DNA from: Phragmites australis
Lineage: Eukaryota > Streptophyta > Magnoliopsida > Poales > Poaceae
DNA length: 64,000 nt
Direction of reading: 5' to 3'
Assembly (NCBI RefSeq): GCF_958298935.1
Contig: NC_084921.1
Location: forward strand, 35,669,501 to 35,733,500
Below are positions 46,270 through 58,764 of this stretch, one piece after another. The translations under genes were made by a program, and so were the position numbers. Positions within the stretch are counted from its first letter, which is position 1. The number at the start of each line of letters is the position of its first letter. Below the pieces are notes generated by a model. It made no database searches and had not been told where the DNA came from. It saw only the letters and a program-made list of their open reading frames with translations.

Positions 46270-47280
46270 ATGAAACTCTCCGCTATAATAAGAACCCACA
46301 AATTAAGAAGGGAAATCATCAACTTCACACAACTGCCCACTGAAACCTTAAGTGATGCTTCGGAGTGGTATAATGAATTGTTGACAATGGGCCTCAAACT
46401 TGGTGTTGTTAATGATGTTATTATGAAAACATTCTATATGGCTCTATCTAAAGATTTTGCGATACACCTTGACTCGGCATCCAGTGGGAGCTTCATGACA
46501 AAGACGACTATGATGACAAAATAAGTGATCCTAGATATTATGTCCACTGAAGCCATGGGAAGAGATTGGAATGAGCATGAGGAAGAAGATGAGCCACCAA
46601 TACATAAGAAGGAGCTAGCCAAGCCAGTTGTTGTCATGAAGATCTATGCTAGAAGAAGAAGGCTTCGCCGCTACAATACCATCTCAATTTTGGGGAGCCA
46701 AAAAAGAGTCGGCCAATTAAGGCATCACCGATGATGACACCCATGGCACCACACATTACGGTGTCACCTCAAATCCAGGTGTCACTTGCACTGCCTCAAC
46801 ATCCACATCTACCTAGCCCAATTGTGACCATGATGCCACAAGAAACTAGTACGCCAATATTAGGGCCTCTTGGGCTCTCAGTGCAAGAAGCAAAAGATGC
46901 CAAAACCCTTAACTGAGTTTGAACCACTAGATTGGATGCTAATCAGGTTAGGCTGCACTTTCAGAGGGTCTTGGATATCGACATATCACGAGTACAACTC
47001 AATGAAGGCCATTGAAAGGTATTTCCTGGATGAAGAGGACATGCAGAAAGACATAGAGGACAACCTGAAGATCACATAAGAAATCATAGAGAAGTTTTTC
47101 TCCGATGACATAGAAGACATCTAACACGTCCAAGAAATAAAGCAACTTATGGGGCACAAGCCAAATTTCAGCAAGGTAGAGAAGTTGGCCAAGATCTTGG
47201 CAATCAGGACGTACCATGAAGAAGGCAAGCACATTCCAAGCCCACACATCAAGTGATTGATCGAAGGAGAGTGGATTGCG
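46270..47280 (+). pseudogene. Gypsy gag remnant
   Basis: 46270-46524 contains FTQLPTETLSDASEWYNEL and a following VIMKTFYMALS, a retrotransposon gag core. Downstream Pro/His-rich and acidic pieces (46525-47280) continue in changing frames with stops. No zinc knuckle was recognised. Confidence 0.7.
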
Positions 47281-48019
47281 CAAGCTCTATGAAACATTAG
47301 AGCACATGTAAGCGTCATGTCCTATAGAATTTTTTGAAAGTTGTTTCTTGAAAATACAACTCTTGCACCCACTAGCATCAAATAATTCATGGTTGATGCT
47401 AAAACCTAAGAACCCTAAGGAATCTTAGAAAATCGGGATATAACAATTGCGAGAAATTCTATACCAACAAATTTATATATCCTAGATATTTGCCATTCTA
47501 AATTGAAAATGTAATTCTTGGATGTCCTTTCTTAAACTAATTAATGTTGTTCTTGATGCGAGAAAAGAGAAAAGAACCAACTAGGATAGGCTAAATATAC
47601 TTACAACTTTGTGGAAGTATTTGACGATCATGGTGATCCACCTCTTGATGAGGAAGAGTTGGAGTATGTTTCTTTTGTGCATAAATTCAGGGATCCCCTC
47701 AAGTGAGTCCTCGAAGATAGCATTGGCAAAGGTACTGAAGATGAAGAAATAGGAGAAGCAATCAATGCATTTGAAGTGGCTCCAAAGATGAAGTCGAACC
47801 CAGTTCCAGAAGACATCCACATCGGTGATGAAAAACCAATTCCGAAGGTTGAAGAGAAGCCCCAAAAGGATTGCGATATGAGTACTTTGGACCAAACAAG
47901 ACATACCCTGTGATAGTTAGTTATGAAATTAGTGAAGATGAAGCATCATGCCTACTTCTGTTCCTGAGGAAGTACAAGAAGGTCATTTGTTATACAATCG
48001 ATGACTTAAAGAAGCACTA

Positions 48020-48453
48020 GTATCAGCACCAATCATTCAACCACCAGATTGGGACCTACCCTTTGAGATATTATGTTATGCTAGTGACTATGTTGTTGAA
48101 TATGTTTTTGGACAAAGGAAGGGTAGAAAGGTTACGTGATATACTATGCCATCAAGACATTAAATGAAGCCCAGGTGAACCATGCCACTACAGAGAAGGA
48201 GTTGCTAGCAATTGTATTTGTTTTGGAGAAGTTCAGATCCTACATTGTTAACTCCAAGGTGATAATATACACAGATCATGTAGCAATTAAATACTTCTTA
48301 ACAAAGAAAGATGCTAAACTACATCTCATTCATTCGATACTACTACTTCAAGAGTTTGATTTGGAAATTATGGACAAGAAAGGAACAGAAAATTTGGTCA
48401 CAGACTTATCAAGAATAATGGAAGGAGGTAGTGACAATCAACTTCTTATATGA
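48020..48453 (+). pseudogene. Gypsy RT C-terminus and RNase H remnant
   Basis: The reading shows a PDWDLPFEILCYASD strand, a [20 protein letters not shown] motif and [11 protein letters not shown], the order expected for gypsy RNase H directly after RT. 105 codons (48136-48453) are open. The first part before 48136 is in another frame. Inactive. Confidence 0.85.
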
Positions 48454-48680
48454 GTGATGAGTAGTTGTATGGAGTAATGAATTCTAATGATTTGATGATT
48501 GATGTCATAAGAGCAAAAAAAGTGATTGCATTTAGATCATGTAGCATTCAGGCATAGGAGACGATTAAAGCATGATCTATAAAAATTCATAGGAGCTCAC
48601 CATACTTATATTACTACTGTGAATATGGGCAATTAAGGAGGTGTGTTATGAAGACAGAGAAAATAGAAATTCTTCAAAAG

Positions 48681-49189
48681 TGTCTGATAATGACCAATGG
48701 GTAATTACTATATCCGGACACCCTACGGTTTCCTGTAATTCTTGAGGCATATCTTCTAGCTCTAGGAAGAGGATCCTTGGATGAATGGTAACTATCTAAT
48801 TGTACCTAGGGTATCCCATAAACAGTGAAGTTTAGCTTCAAGAATGGGAAGGAAGACTCCAGAGAACGTATGATGCCCCATATATATACAGAGCCTGGGT
48901 ACCCTGCAGAGAACAAGAGGTAGCAAGTCACAAAACCCCAACAGGCGACAAAAGACTACGAGTCATTAGAAGTTGCTTGACTAGGTTAGATCTATCCAGA
49001 CTAGCCACACACCCACTTGCAACAATACCAGAAATCAAAACAAGATAAACATGACGTATGGTTATCATCCTAAAAGAGGTCTGAATCTGTCTAAAAAAAC
49101 CCTTTATGTGTTCTATTGATTCATCTACTAGAGGCATCCCCCATCCTTTCTACAAGTTCATGAGATTGGTGGTTCACCAATCATCGACA
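48681..49189 (+). repeat. Gypsy LTR (second element)
   Basis: The 509-bp segment starts TGTCTGATAA and ends ATCGACA with inverted TGTC/GACA termini. It contains a TATA-like 'atatatatacag' (about 48880) and is followed directly by a primer-site-like GCTAGCGCCTTTCGTGGGGG. The family is inferred to be Tat-like. Confidence 0.7.
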
Positions 49190-50338
49190 GCTAGCGCCTT
49201 TCGTGGGGGTCAAGACAATAGGCGTTGAAGGTTTACAAACAACATGATGTCAACTTCACTCAAGCCTGCACTGAGGACCAGTTTTTCGGACGAGAGGTTC
49301 TACAACAACTTCACCCCACCCATTGACAAACCGGCTATCAATCGTGTAAAGTTCAATGCAGAACTTTCCAGCGATTCAATGCGCTAAGGACTATGGCATC
49401 GAGTTCGAACCACTCGGCTGCCAAGACAATCGTGAATGCCTAATTCACCACAAGTTGGAATCTTCGCCCGTAACTTCTGACAACATGGATTGTCGAGAAA
49501 CCTATCCAGAGCAATCCGATGAAAAATCCATGATGGATCTGGACACCTCTTCTAGTGTAGGTTACCTTCGAGAAGTCCTCATCATCGGAGATAGGGGTGA
49601 TGATTCGAGGAATCATGGTGACAACTCTACAAACTCTTAGCTTCCTCCCGCTCTAGGTCTAGGTGATGGTCAGCTTCCATTGGCCACACCTTCTCAGGAC
49701 CAAAACCTTAATGGAGCGTAGGGTTTTCCGTCTTCTGACCATCAGCAAGGGGCTTAGTGCTATAGATCTACAACATCACAGAAGCTCCTCCTTCTATAAG
49801 AGGCTCTAATGCACCCTCCAATTACAGATCTAGCAACCCTCCTCGGCAAGGACTGGATGAACTTGATGACTAGCATGCCTAAAAAGGTTCTTGTTCAGGC
49901 CAAGAATTCTCACCTACCCCTCACCGGGAATAGCTCTAATAGGGGGAAGTCACATAATGCCCCTTCTCGATAAGGATTAGACTCAGAGGGGCGTAATCCT
50001 CGGAACAAGGCATCCTAGAATGACAACTGAGCGCCCAAGCACCGTAGAACCTTGCCAGTCAGAGATCATCCAATCAACGATTTGTGCGAGGTTATCAATC
50101 GGTAGAAACACCCCAGGACACCCGAGGTGGCATTGTCCGCCCCTGGACAATCTGATTAGGGGCATCCTGACACTGCTCAAGCTGGGGCTGATCTCCAACC
50201 CCCATGGGTAAAACACCAGAGACTGCTGGGACCAGGCAGGGCATCATCAACAATGTCTGGCCTTTTCTTCAGATCTATGAAATGTGAGCTGGCCAGTTAG
50301 GTTTCGTCCTGGGTCGATCGAGAAGTACAACAGGAGTA
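49190..50338 (+). pseudogene. Gypsy leader and gag remnant (second element)
   Basis: After the primer site come a short ORF beginning near 49252 (MMSTSLKPALRTSFSDERFY), long degenerate reading and then gag-like pieces (KDWMNLMTSMPKK near 49850; INRRKHPRTPEVALSAPG near 50090). A partly readable gag core stops at 50338, where another LTR fragment begins. Most frames have stops. Confidence 0.55.
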
Positions 50339-50645
50339 TGTAAGGATCAGTGACGTCCTAAGATGAGGGAGAATTAGGACACTTAAAACTAATTGGTTCC
50401 AAAAACTTCATAAGATAAATATATATCAATTTCTATCTAAATGTGTTCTAGGTTTATCTAGTGTGTCTACTCTACCATTCAAAAGGTTTGCAACCTATAG
50501 TCAATCCTAGCAAATTACTCTATGAAGGTAAGCATGCAAGGATAGATTGCAAATGTGTAAATGCGGAAACGTAAGGGTGGTAGAGAGAGCAAACTCAGCA
50601 TAAGAGATTTTTATTTTGCGGTATCAATGACATAAACGCCACTTC
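50339..50645 (-). mobile_element. LTR fragment of the 2638-4210 family
   Basis: On the minus strand it ends ..GGACGTCACTGATCCTTACA, closely matching the end of the solo LTR at 4190-4210. The homology runs back over TCTAGATAAA-like and TTTAGATAGAAATTG motifs. Similarity fades near 50645, so only the 3' end of the LTR is here. It truncates the gypsy gag on its left. Confidence 0.75.
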
Positions 50646-50715
50646 TAGTCCATATTGGAGCAGCCACTTAAGCTATAGCTCCTAGATGGCACCCAGTCAT
50701 GACCCTTGAACCACT

Positions 50716-52921
50716 TGTCACACCCATTTTTAACGGACAAAATCAAATGCGCCTTATGTGTGCCTAGGATATTCAACACACATAAGGATGTCATAAGTGA
50801 AGTAACAAAAATAATACTTTTATAGAATAAACATTTAACTCTTACAACAATTGACATATATTATCTTCTGTGAAGATATCTGCAACGGAACAGAAGCGCT
50901 GGTACCCAAAAATACCGCAGGAAATCGATTGGAAGACACGTGCCTAGAACATCACATCCTCATATTGATAGTCTTCAACATCTTCACTCATTGAGCAGCA
51001 CCACACATGTCACATGTCATAGAAAAAATAGCAAGTGTGAGCACATGACGCGTTCAACAAGTGTATAGGAGAATAATGATATGTAAGCTTATAACAAGGA
51101 CAAGCTAATACATAGTTTATTTGTATAAATGCAATTAAAGAAATATATTTAGACTCAAAAGCATTAAGCAGGTATTAAGTGAATGTAATCTAAACAACCC
51201 AATAACTATCACTCAAGGCTATCCACCTTGCAAACCATAACCATAACAATAACCATAATCATAACCATGACCAAAACCATTTAATCATGTGAGGATCCAA
51301 GTGTTATGATCATGAGTATGACTGATATATCTGATTTTACACTCTGCAAAGGTTGTTCACCTTTCTCCACGAGTCATGATTTCATCACCAGCAAGCAGGT
51401 GACTAAAGTCTCTATTCTGTCAGTGCTGATCAGGCACATATCACACTACCTAAGTTGTGTAGCTATGAGATCACTACAAGGTTGTTACAAAGTTCCTCCC
51501 AGTATGTGTATGCCCGCTGAGGTTTCACCGCCAGGGTTTACGATATCCCCTTCCAACCTAGAAGCCCCCTCTTGCGTCAGATGGTTCAAAGGATCCAGGA
51601 TCCCTTCCCTGCACATCCACTGGCACTAACCAAAACCACACCCACTCCTACTGTTTGGTACACAAAAATGGGAATCCACTAATTAATAAGCCACCCCCCC
51701 CATAAGGGCTCGTGGTTGGAACATTACTTCTTAGGTTGCCGCTCTATGAACCAGTCCTTAATTAGGTCACTTGAGCAAATACTAAACCCACAACATAACC
51801 ATGACCATCATCCCGAACTACTTAGCTTAAAGCCTAAGTTTCCATATTGCTATATCAAGTTCATTACCATAGTTGCAAATGTCAATTACACTTCCCAACA
51901 TCCTGAAAGAATGGCTAAGCACTTCTACCCATGAAGGACACATATCCATAAATCACTTAGGCTTCAAGGGATGATAAGGGAATATCTAAGTAAACTCTAA
52001 CATAGATGATTACCCATCAAATTGACTCTGCTTGCAATTTTGTAAAACAAAATAGTTTAAAATATATGTTCAAGATGATCAAGAAGTACACTTACCTTTT
52101 ACCCTGCTTAGTGTTGTCAAAATCTTGGTCTTGAAATCTCTCGAACAGATCCGAAGCGTTATCGACTAATCGCCGATTCTATCAACAAACAAAAGCAACA
52201 CCGAATAAACACCAAATAAATTCCAAATTGCAAAACATAAAAGAAATAGAATAAGGGACTAGGATCTTTGTTTAGCTAGGCAAATAGAACAAAATTGACT
52301 GGACTTCTTCCGAACAAAGATGGAGCGATAGGAACTAAGGTTTGACATGAAATTATAGAAAATATTGTTTAAAGTATTAACATGTGTGACCTATAAAAAT
52401 TAATATATTATTTTAATATCATAAATTCATGTTTGTGATACAATGACATGTAGTTCATGACCTATATGTCATTGTGACAACCATAAATTTACTAATCAAA
52501 ATAATATCTTCATGTTGTAGGCATCTAGATGTTAATAAGGAATAACTACTATAAAGAAATAAGAATTGATACCTAAATCTGGCATGGTTGGATAGATCAT
52601 GTATTTAGGAAAATTTGAGTGCAAGAATCACTCAAATCAGATCTAGAATGAAGAAGATATAAGGTTTTGAAGTTGCAGGGGCTTAATTGCAAAATATGAA
52701 ATTATTGGAATTACTTTTGTACTAGAAATTGAGAATTATGATGTTAGCAGAGGGATTCATGACATCATCAGAGAAGGAAAATAAAAGAAATGAAAATGCT
52801 TGCTAACTGTACATGATGGCCAGGCTTGGCTGCTGATGTGGCAGACACGTCATGAACTTTTGCTGATGTGGCTGGGTGAGGTGGCAAAGAAGAGCTGACT
52901 GGGATTATGTTGGCACATGGT
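50716..52921 (+). mobile_element. Long LTR-like segment (probably gypsy)
   Basis: It begins TGTCACACCCATTTTTAACG, a common gypsy LTR start, and shows no coding region over 2.2 kb. Parts such as 'ctcgtggttggaacattac' (about 51708) recall very long grass gypsy LTRs. The right end and target duplication were not found; it stops at the next Sirevirus LTR. Confidence 0.4.
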
Positions 52922-54617
52922 TGAAAGTCCTTAATGTCGACTAGAGGGGGGTGAATAGTCGTTTCTGAAATTTAAAACTCTGCATCGAATCAGATAGTGT
53001 CTGGAGACTCTAGCTCAATCCGGATACTTTGGGTTCCGAAGTATCCAAGTTCACCTGAATTATCCGCACTATACAGAAACTCAAAATCAAAGTAAGTTTA
53101 AGTAAATCTAATGTAATCTACGAGTTACCACTATCTCTATAAGATGGATAAATTCCTTTCAACAATAATCCTGCACTCAAATACTCGCAAGCAACACTAT
53201 TGAGACAAATCCTCAAATAACAATTTGAACAAGTAAATTGCAAGAAATTAAATGGAGACAAGATTTGATTCCGAAGTTCGGCCAACTCACAGAGAAGTGC
53301 ATACGTCTCCGTTGAGGAGCTCACAAAGAACCGGGTCTTTTTCAACCCTATCCTCACCCAAGCGACCACAAAGATCGAGCTAGGGTTCTTACTCAATTCA
53401 CGGGTAATACAATCTTCCCGTGGCACTCCACAACGATTGGGTACTCTACGGGTGACCTCTTGCCGTCTAGAGGCACAAAGCTTCAAGAGAAAAGAACGCA
53501 AATCGTAGCTCGACAAGAACTCAAAATGCTCAAAGATTTTCTTGTTGGTCTCTTGCTCCAAATCTCAGTCCCCAAACCTAACTCACAAATCTTAGCAAAG
53601 ATCAAGCACTAGAGGGGTTTGGGAGGGCTATTGAATGATCTAGAGAGTGTTTGTTCACTGGTGGTTCAGCAGCAATAAATGAAAGGGGGTGAAGAGGTAT
53701 TTATATCCTTCCCCCAAAAACTAGCCGTTATTGTGCTATTCAGACAGACTCGGAGTATCCGGGTTCACCCGGAGGCTCCGAGTAGCACAGAAACTCACGC
53801 ACCTAACCTGTTAGAACTAGCTGTTACACTGACCCAGAGTATTTGGGTTCACTTGGAGACTCCGGGTAACACTTTGAGAAAAAACCGGCTAGAACACTAG
53901 TTCATAGGATGCCCGCAAAGTCCGAAAGCATCAGGACCCGGAGACTCCGGACCAACTCGGAGACTCCAGCTAAAACACCCTTAGCTAACCGAGAGTCTTT
54001 CTTGGAGTTTCACTCGTAGACTCCGGGACACTAACAACATCTGGAGTATCCGGACTAACCTAGAGACTCCGGGCTCAGACTTTAAAGCGAGACCGAGATT
54101 CTCTCTCAGAGTCTCACTTGGAGACTCTAGAACACTTGCACAGTCCAGAGTATCCAGGCTAACCTGGAGACTCCGAGCTCAGAATTAAAGCCAAACCGAG
54201 AGCTCTTCTCGGAGTCTCACTCGGAGACTCCGGGGCACCTAACAGAATCCAGAGTTTCCGGACCAACCCGGAGACTCCAGGCTCAGACAACTCTACCCTT
54301 TTCCTGGTGTTCGTGAGTGATGGTGTCTCTCAAAATTTGATTTTCACAAAATACTTTGAGCATTGAGACAGTACCAAGACTACAAAAAGCATCCCTCTTT
54401 ATAGAACGACATTCCTAAACTCAAATTCAAAATTAAAAGGAATTGAACTCTATGAGTTTCTTTATGCCGCTTCTCCTTTCTTTTTGAGGGACGTCGACTT
54501 GTTTTAACTTTTTTTCAATGAGACTAAAACCTGTTCATAAACTCGATAAACCCATTAGTCCCTTAATCATTTGTCATCAATTAGCCAAAACCCACAAGGG
54601 GCCTAAATGCACTTTCA
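52922..54617 (-). repeat. 3' LTR of the env-type Sirevirus
   Basis: On the minus strand it starts TGAAAGTGCATTTAGG and ends GGACTTTCA, with inverted TGAAAG/CTTTCA termini. It contains a palindrome array (53745-54290 in window coordinates), then AACGGCTAG and ATATAAATA (53725-53700) in transcription order. It directly follows the polypurine tract. Confidence 0.9.
53745..54290 (-). repeat. CGG...CCG palindrome array in LTR
   Basis: Ten or more imperfect copies of CCGGAGACTCCGG or CCGGAGTATCCGG, spaced about 30-45 bp, lie just upstream (in transcription sense) of the LTR TATA box. They are the equivalent of the CACCGGA...TCCGGTG array in the 2638-4210 LTR, but with a different outer sequence. 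Confidence 0.88.
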
Positions 54618-54634
54618 ATCTCCCCTTTTTTGGT
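54618..54634 (-). other. Polypurine tract with upstream copies
   Basis: Minus-strand AAAAAAGGGGAGATT abuts the LTR start. Extra copies occur near 54712 (TTAGGGGGAGCTC) and 55070 (CAAAGGGGGAGAG). Clustered polypurine tracts before the 3' LTR are a Sirevirus trait. Confidence 0.85.
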
Positions 54635-55121
54635 GATTGATGACAACCCGATTAAAGCTTATAAAGGATAATAGAATTTAAAGATTTTGAATTTTAAGGT
54701 GTATGGTGAGCTCCCCCTAAATGTGTGCATTGTCTTGAAATAAGAAATTGAGATCAAATGCACATATTTAAAGAAATTTTGCAAGAGCCCCTCCTATATC
54801 TTAGAATTCGCGGGGATGCAAAAGTGAGTGAACATGTATATTCGTGATACATATGATAGGATATTTCACATAATCTAAGAAAGAGAGAAACAAATATTAC
54901 ATCAACCAACTCATGGCATCACACTAGCAAAAAATATAGTCTTACGAATTTAAAAGGTTCAACTACAAGCACACCACACATAGTTCAATACAGTTATTAC
55001 AAATGTCTCAAATATCCAACGAAAACGATGAAGGATTTAAGAATGAAGATAGACATGACACAAGGATTTCTCTCCCCCTTTGGCATCAAGCACCAAAAAG
55101 AAAAAGAAGCAGAAGAAATAT

Positions 55122-56764
55122 TTAGCTATTGTCCTCTTGAATGTCATCATCGCCACCATCATTGGATCCATCTTCATTGCCATTGTTCGAAGAGCTTGCT
55201 TCGGCTTCTTCTATCTCCTCGTCATCGTTGGTCTGCTCATCATCTTGAGCATGAGAGGGAACCTTAGCAGCTATTTGGGCTTCATCATACCAAGCCTAAG
55301 GGTTCTCGATTTCTGGCTCACTAACTTCTTCTTCATTGATAATTGGAGAGCAAGGTGGCTGAATATCAAGATGAGTGTGAATTTCCTTTTGCCTTGCTTC
55401 TATTTTCCTCATCCTTACTTTTGTCTCTCGGATTTGAGTAGCATTGTGAGTGCAAACTCGAAATATTGCCTTTAGTGCACTCTTGATAAAAGGTTGAGAG
55501 CCATGATAGGATGGAACACGCTTGGGAGCCATTCTTTGTGCACTTGGAGCTGCAGGTGGAGGAGAGGGTGGAGGAGATGACTTAGAGCTCACAAATCTCA
55601 TCCAATAATGTTCATGCTTCACTTCCTTAAAGAAATTTTTCTTGGTGACCCTTTCAATCATATACATGATGTAAGGCGTATAGGTACAACTTTTGTTGGG
55701 AGTATCTGAGGTAGTGTGGATTTTCCCCTAAACAAAATCTATCACACTGAAAGATTCACCCACATTAGACATCCGAGCTAGAAGGTTTCTTGAAATTCCT
55801 TGAACATTTGTGGCATCACCTCCTTTGGGATTCAATGTGAGACGAAATAAATTGTTTAAATACTTGTAGTAGGGCTTCATCCCTGTTGTCGTGCCATGTA
55901 TCACCCTTCCATGATCCAAATACATAAAGTCCATATCATCTGGTGACAATTGATTCTCATTATGGATCTTAGAGTTGTGCAAGTCACGAACGTCAAAACC
56001 AAAAATGTGAGCAAAGGTCTGATAAGTGATTCTGTATTTCTCTCCTTCTATCATCCAAAACATGGATTGGTTTTCTTCATGATCATAGGAAAGTGTAGCA
56101 TAAAATTGTGCAATAACTTCTACACTCTAGTCACACTTTAGACTCATAAAATTCTTGATTTTCTTTTCCTCACACGCTGCAATGACGGCCTTGAAAGTTT
56201 GATCATTCTTTTGCTCCATGTAATCCCAATCAATCCATTACATTAGAGTGACAGGATTTTTCTTTGTGAGGATCACGCTCTCATAGAAGTCAGCGTGAAA
56301 CTCGTTCCAAAAGCGTGGGTCTGCCACGCTCTTCTCATACTCATAAGGATCTTCATTTCTGTCCTTTTTGCACTTGGCAGCCTTCTTCATATAGTCAATC
56401 ATTCTTCTTGGTATTTCATGCGCTGCGTGGGCTCTATAAGGCCTGTGTAGCTTCAGAGGAGCTAACACAATGTTCTCTTCTTCTATTTCTTTTTGCCCGT
56501 GGATACTAGAACCGGCATCTACGGCTTTCCCTTTTCCACGACCTACTGTTACAGGGGCTATTCCCCTTGCTCTGAAAGTGCTCCTTGCCCTCATAGCTTG
56601 TAACTTAGTCAATCCATGAGGCACATTTTCAGATTGCGCCGGCTCCTCGATCCGAATACCTCTTGTTCAAAACACCGAGGAGAAGCATCGCTTTGACCTT
56701 GAGCTTGAGAGTCACTTTTGTGTTTCTTCCTCCTCTCATAGACATATCCCTTGTTTCGATCCAT
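55122..56764 (-). pseudogene. Third ORF (envelope-position) of the Sirevirus, decayed
   Basis: It starts at ATG 56764 (MDRNKGYVYERRKKHKSD) and can be followed to a stop at 55122-55124, about 547 codons, with at least one frameshift (about 56620-56650) and several in-frame stops (for example after KKNPVTLM and DFV). Order: basic Arg/Lys-rich N-terminus, globular middle with FWNEFHADFYESVI and YRITYQTFAHIFGF, Pro-rich linker, a helical, likely coiled-coil part and an acidic Ser/Asn-rich tail. I see no signal peptide or membrane segment. Similar proteins occur in grass retroelements under 'putative plant transposon protein' labels. The position is that of the Sirevirus env-like gene; its function is unknown. 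Confidence 0.65.
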
Positions 56765-56849
56765 CTCAAAGGTCCTGAGGTATACATGAAAGATATATAA
56801 GAGAAGGCACAAGGATCGGTTGAGAAAGAATTTGGAATTGAAAGAGTGC

Positions 56850-57490
56850 TGTTAATTCTGACGGACCCGGAGTATCCGGGCTAACTCGGATGCTCCGGGT
56901 AGCCCGACCCCGGGGCAAGAATTTTGGGATTGAGCGAATCTTCCTCTACATTGCGAAACCCTTTCTATGAGTTGATTCTAGGGATCATAAGGAACATCTT
57001 CACTAAAGGAATTTGATTCTATACCAAGCTATTTATAGATCAGGTGAAAAGTACCTTTTAGGGCTAGATGGAGCACGGAGAGTCAATCCGGAGGGAGGGT
57101 CGGAGATTCCGACCTAGAGACGATGAAGATTCCGAGAAGTTCACCAAAAATCCTTGGACAAGACTTGAGATCGCCGGAGCTCTCCTCTCATAGTGAAGGA
57201 AAGGAAGAAGGAGTGAAAGGATGGAAGAAAGAAGAAAAATGGTTGGGGATCTCTGTATAAATTGGGTAACCCGGAGACTCCGACCTGACCCAGAGACTCC
57301 GGGTGGAGTCAAGAGTCCAAACCGAGACCCTTTCCCGGAGGGTGACCCGGACCCTCCGGGTTGAGTGACAGAATCCGGATACTCCGGGTGGACCCGAAGA
57401 CTCTGGGTTCTGTCAACTCAACAGAATCAGAAGCTCACGAAACAATGTCAGATTCTGAATACTCTGGCATAGTCCGGATATTCCGGGATC
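56850..57490 (-). repeat. CGG...CCG palindrome cluster 5' of the third ORF
   Basis: Copies such as ACCCGGAGTATCCGGGC (56867), CCCGGACCCTCCGGG (57347) and TCCGGATACTCCGGG (57374) lie between the end of RNase H and the start of the third ORF. They match the LTR array of the same element. Additional boxes at the 5' side of env are reported for envelope-type Sireviruses. Confidence 0.82.
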
Positions 57491-57732
57491 TGAAGAATTG
57501 CATATTGAATTCGGAGCTGAGATTCGACGGGGAAAAGATTGTTGGACAAATGAGACATATATTTACAACTTGTGATCAGCCAACAAACAACATTACATAA
57601 CTATGATCACAAGTAGCAAATTATGATCCAAAGATCAAAGAGTCAAAATTTTCAAATATTGCACACAAGAGTTTTTGCAAACCACTATCTACAAAAACTA
57701 CAAATCTATAACAATAAATTGTATGCAATATA

Positions 57733-58620
57733 TCAAGCCACGTTGCGAGAATCTAGGATATTAAGCTCACATCTCAACTCGCAAAACCTTCGCTCATCTA
57801 ATAGCTTTGTGAGGATATCGGCTAGTTGTTTCTCAGTTCTCACATGGCGAATATCGATATCCCCTTTGGTTGAGTGGTCTCTCAAGAAATGGTGACGTAT
57901 GTCTATGTGTTTTGTTCTTGAGTGTTGTACGGGGTTGTTGACTATTTTGACGGTACTCTCATTATTACACAAAAGTGGGACTTTGGTCATATTGTAGCCG
58001 TAATCTCTCAAGGTTTGTCTCATCTAAAGTAGTTGAGCACAACAAGTGCCTGCAGCAACATACTCGGCTTCGACGGTGGATAGGGCTACGAAATTTATTT
58101 TTTTATGACCAAGACACCAAGGACCTACCCAAGAATTGGCAAGTCCCGGATGTACACTTCCTATCCACTTTACAACTGGCATAATCGGAGTCCGAATAGC
58201 CAATAAGTTTGAAGGATGAACCTTTAGGGTACCATAAGCTAAGAATTCTCTTAACGGCCATTAAATGGCACTCTTTTGAAGTAGCTTGAAATCTTGCACA
58301 CATGCACACACTAAGCATTATATCGGGCCTAGATGCACAAAGGTAAAGTAAAGAACCAATTATGAAACGATATACCTTTTAATCCACGGACTTGCCTTCT
58401 TCATTTAGGTCGAGATGCCCATTTGATTGCATTGGAGTCTTGATGGGTTTGGCATTCTCCATGTCAAACTTCTTAAGCATGTCCTTGATATACTTGGTTT
58501 GACAAATAAAAGTTTCTTTCTTAAGTTGTTTGATTTGAAATCCTAGGAAGAACTTTAGTTCACCCATTATTAACATCTCGAACCTCTTGGTCATAATCCT
58601 ACTAAACTCTTCACAAAACA
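57733..58620 (-). pseudogene. Copia RNase H and RT C-terminal remnant
   Basis: RNase H shows LLCNNESTVKIVNNPVQHS and HIDIRHHFLRDH (58023-57733), then FKLIGYSDSDYASC (about 58220). RT thumb pieces MGELKFFLGFQIKQ and YIKDMLKKFDM lie at 58621-58379. The motif corresponding to YVDD reads Y-V-D-Y near 58640, a loss of one catalytic Asp. Confidence 0.85.
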
Positions 58621-58764
58621 ATTGTTAGTAGAACCAAATATAATGTAATCGACATATATTTGACAAACAAATAAATCATTATCGATATTTTTAGTGAAAA
58701 GGGTAGAATCGGCTTTGCCTATTTCAAAGCTTTTCTGGATAAGAAAATCCCTAAGGCATTCATA

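Larger units (their letters stand above)
45190..48680 (+). mobile_element. Ty3/gypsy element (Athila/Tat-like), decayed
   Basis: A 5' LTR (start not defined, end about 45795) is followed by a tRNA-Asp-type primer site, gag pieces (46270-47280), long decayed DNA, an RT/RNase H end (48020-48453) and traces of integrase (about 48580-48650). Most of protease and RT and the 3' LTR are missing. A second gypsy LTR starts at 48681. Confidence 0.75.

Noticed and set aside
49983..50216. Minus-strand 77-codon frame
   Set aside because: The plus strand shows gypsy gag-like text over the same interval, which better explains it.
53700..57490. CRISPR-like array
   Set aside because: Repeats are short imperfect palindromes with variable spacing inside retrotransposon DNA of a plant; there are no constant repeats or cas genes.
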